Below are positions 5,343-5,361 of a DNA stretch of 5,361 nt, piece by piece. Source of the DNA: Mariprofundus sp. (lineage in GTDB: Bacteria; Pseudomonadota; Zetaproteobacteria; Mariprofundales; Mariprofundaceae); NCBI GenBank assembly GCA_030951065.1, contig JAUZQH010000099.1, positions 1 through 5,361 on the forward strand, in the 5' to 3' direction. Under the pieces are notes generated by a model, which was not told the DNA's origin, did not search any database, and worked only from the letters and a program-made list of their open reading frames with translations. Each line of letters begins with the position of its first letter. Positions within the stretch are counted from its first letter, which is position 1. Made by a program: the position numbers and the translations under genes.

Positions 5343-5361
5343 TTGACCCTTGAGTATACTC
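5343..5361 (+). promoter_or_regulatory. Left part of a possible MerR-type promoter, cut by the window edge
   Basis: TTGACC (5343-5348), a good -35 box, is followed directly by CTTGAGTATACTC, whose last ten bases GAGTATACTC are a perfect palindrome. MerR-family metal regulators bind a dyad placed immediately after the -35 in a stretched spacer, and this start (TTGACC then CTTGAG...) fits that plan if the sequence continues with AAGG. The -10 and the regulated gene are beyond the window, so the call is tentative. Confidence 0.35.

Overview
The window carries a chromosomal arsenic-resistance region of a Gram-negative bacterium, most likely a proteobacterium. The evidence is a signal-peptide-bearing outer-membrane beta-barrel protein, a TrxC-type thioredoxin, an ACR3/thioredoxin-coupled ArsC pair and a membrane-bound diguanylate cyclase. 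The genus cannot be told from this sequence.

Layout, left to right: (1) 1-90, minus: the first 30 codons of a thioredoxin-coupled arsenate reductase (arsC), running off the left edge. (2) 115-1173, minus: an ACR3 arsenite efflux permease, 24 bases upstream of arsC and clearly co-transcribed with it. A good promoter precedes it, with a 14-bp perfect palindrome in its spacer that looks like an ArsR operator. (3) 1312-1770, plus: an A+T-rich type II toxin-antitoxin pair (small acidic antitoxin, RelE/ParE-like toxin). The toxin reading frame appears broken near its start by one extra C. (4) 1823-2596, minus: a DUF481-type outer-membrane protein. (5) 2665-3108, minus: a thioredoxin 2 (TrxC) with an N-terminal zinc ribbon. 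(6) 3181-3546, minus: an ArsR/SmtB-family repressor with an ELCVC metalloid-sensing motif. (7) 3672-5279, plus, divergent from arsR: a two-TM, periplasmic-sensor GGDEF diguanylate cyclase with intact active site and I-site. (8) 5280-5361: noncoding, ending in what looks like the left half of a MerR-type promoter cut by the window edge.

How the parts fit: ArsR, TrxC, ACR3 and ArsC form a coherent arsenate pathway. Arsenate is reduced by ArsC using thioredoxin electrons, arsenite is exported by ACR3, and ArsR senses arsenite. The two minus-strand blocks (arsR-trxC-DUF481 and ACR3-arsC) are separated by the opposite-strand toxin-antitoxin pair, which may be a later insertion. The same CCGGATAT-centred motif occurs in the ACR3 promoter and twice between arsR and the cyclase gene. 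This suggests one ArsR regulon that could include the cyclase, linking arsenic sensing to c-di-GMP. That link is inference and is the most interesting testable idea in the window.
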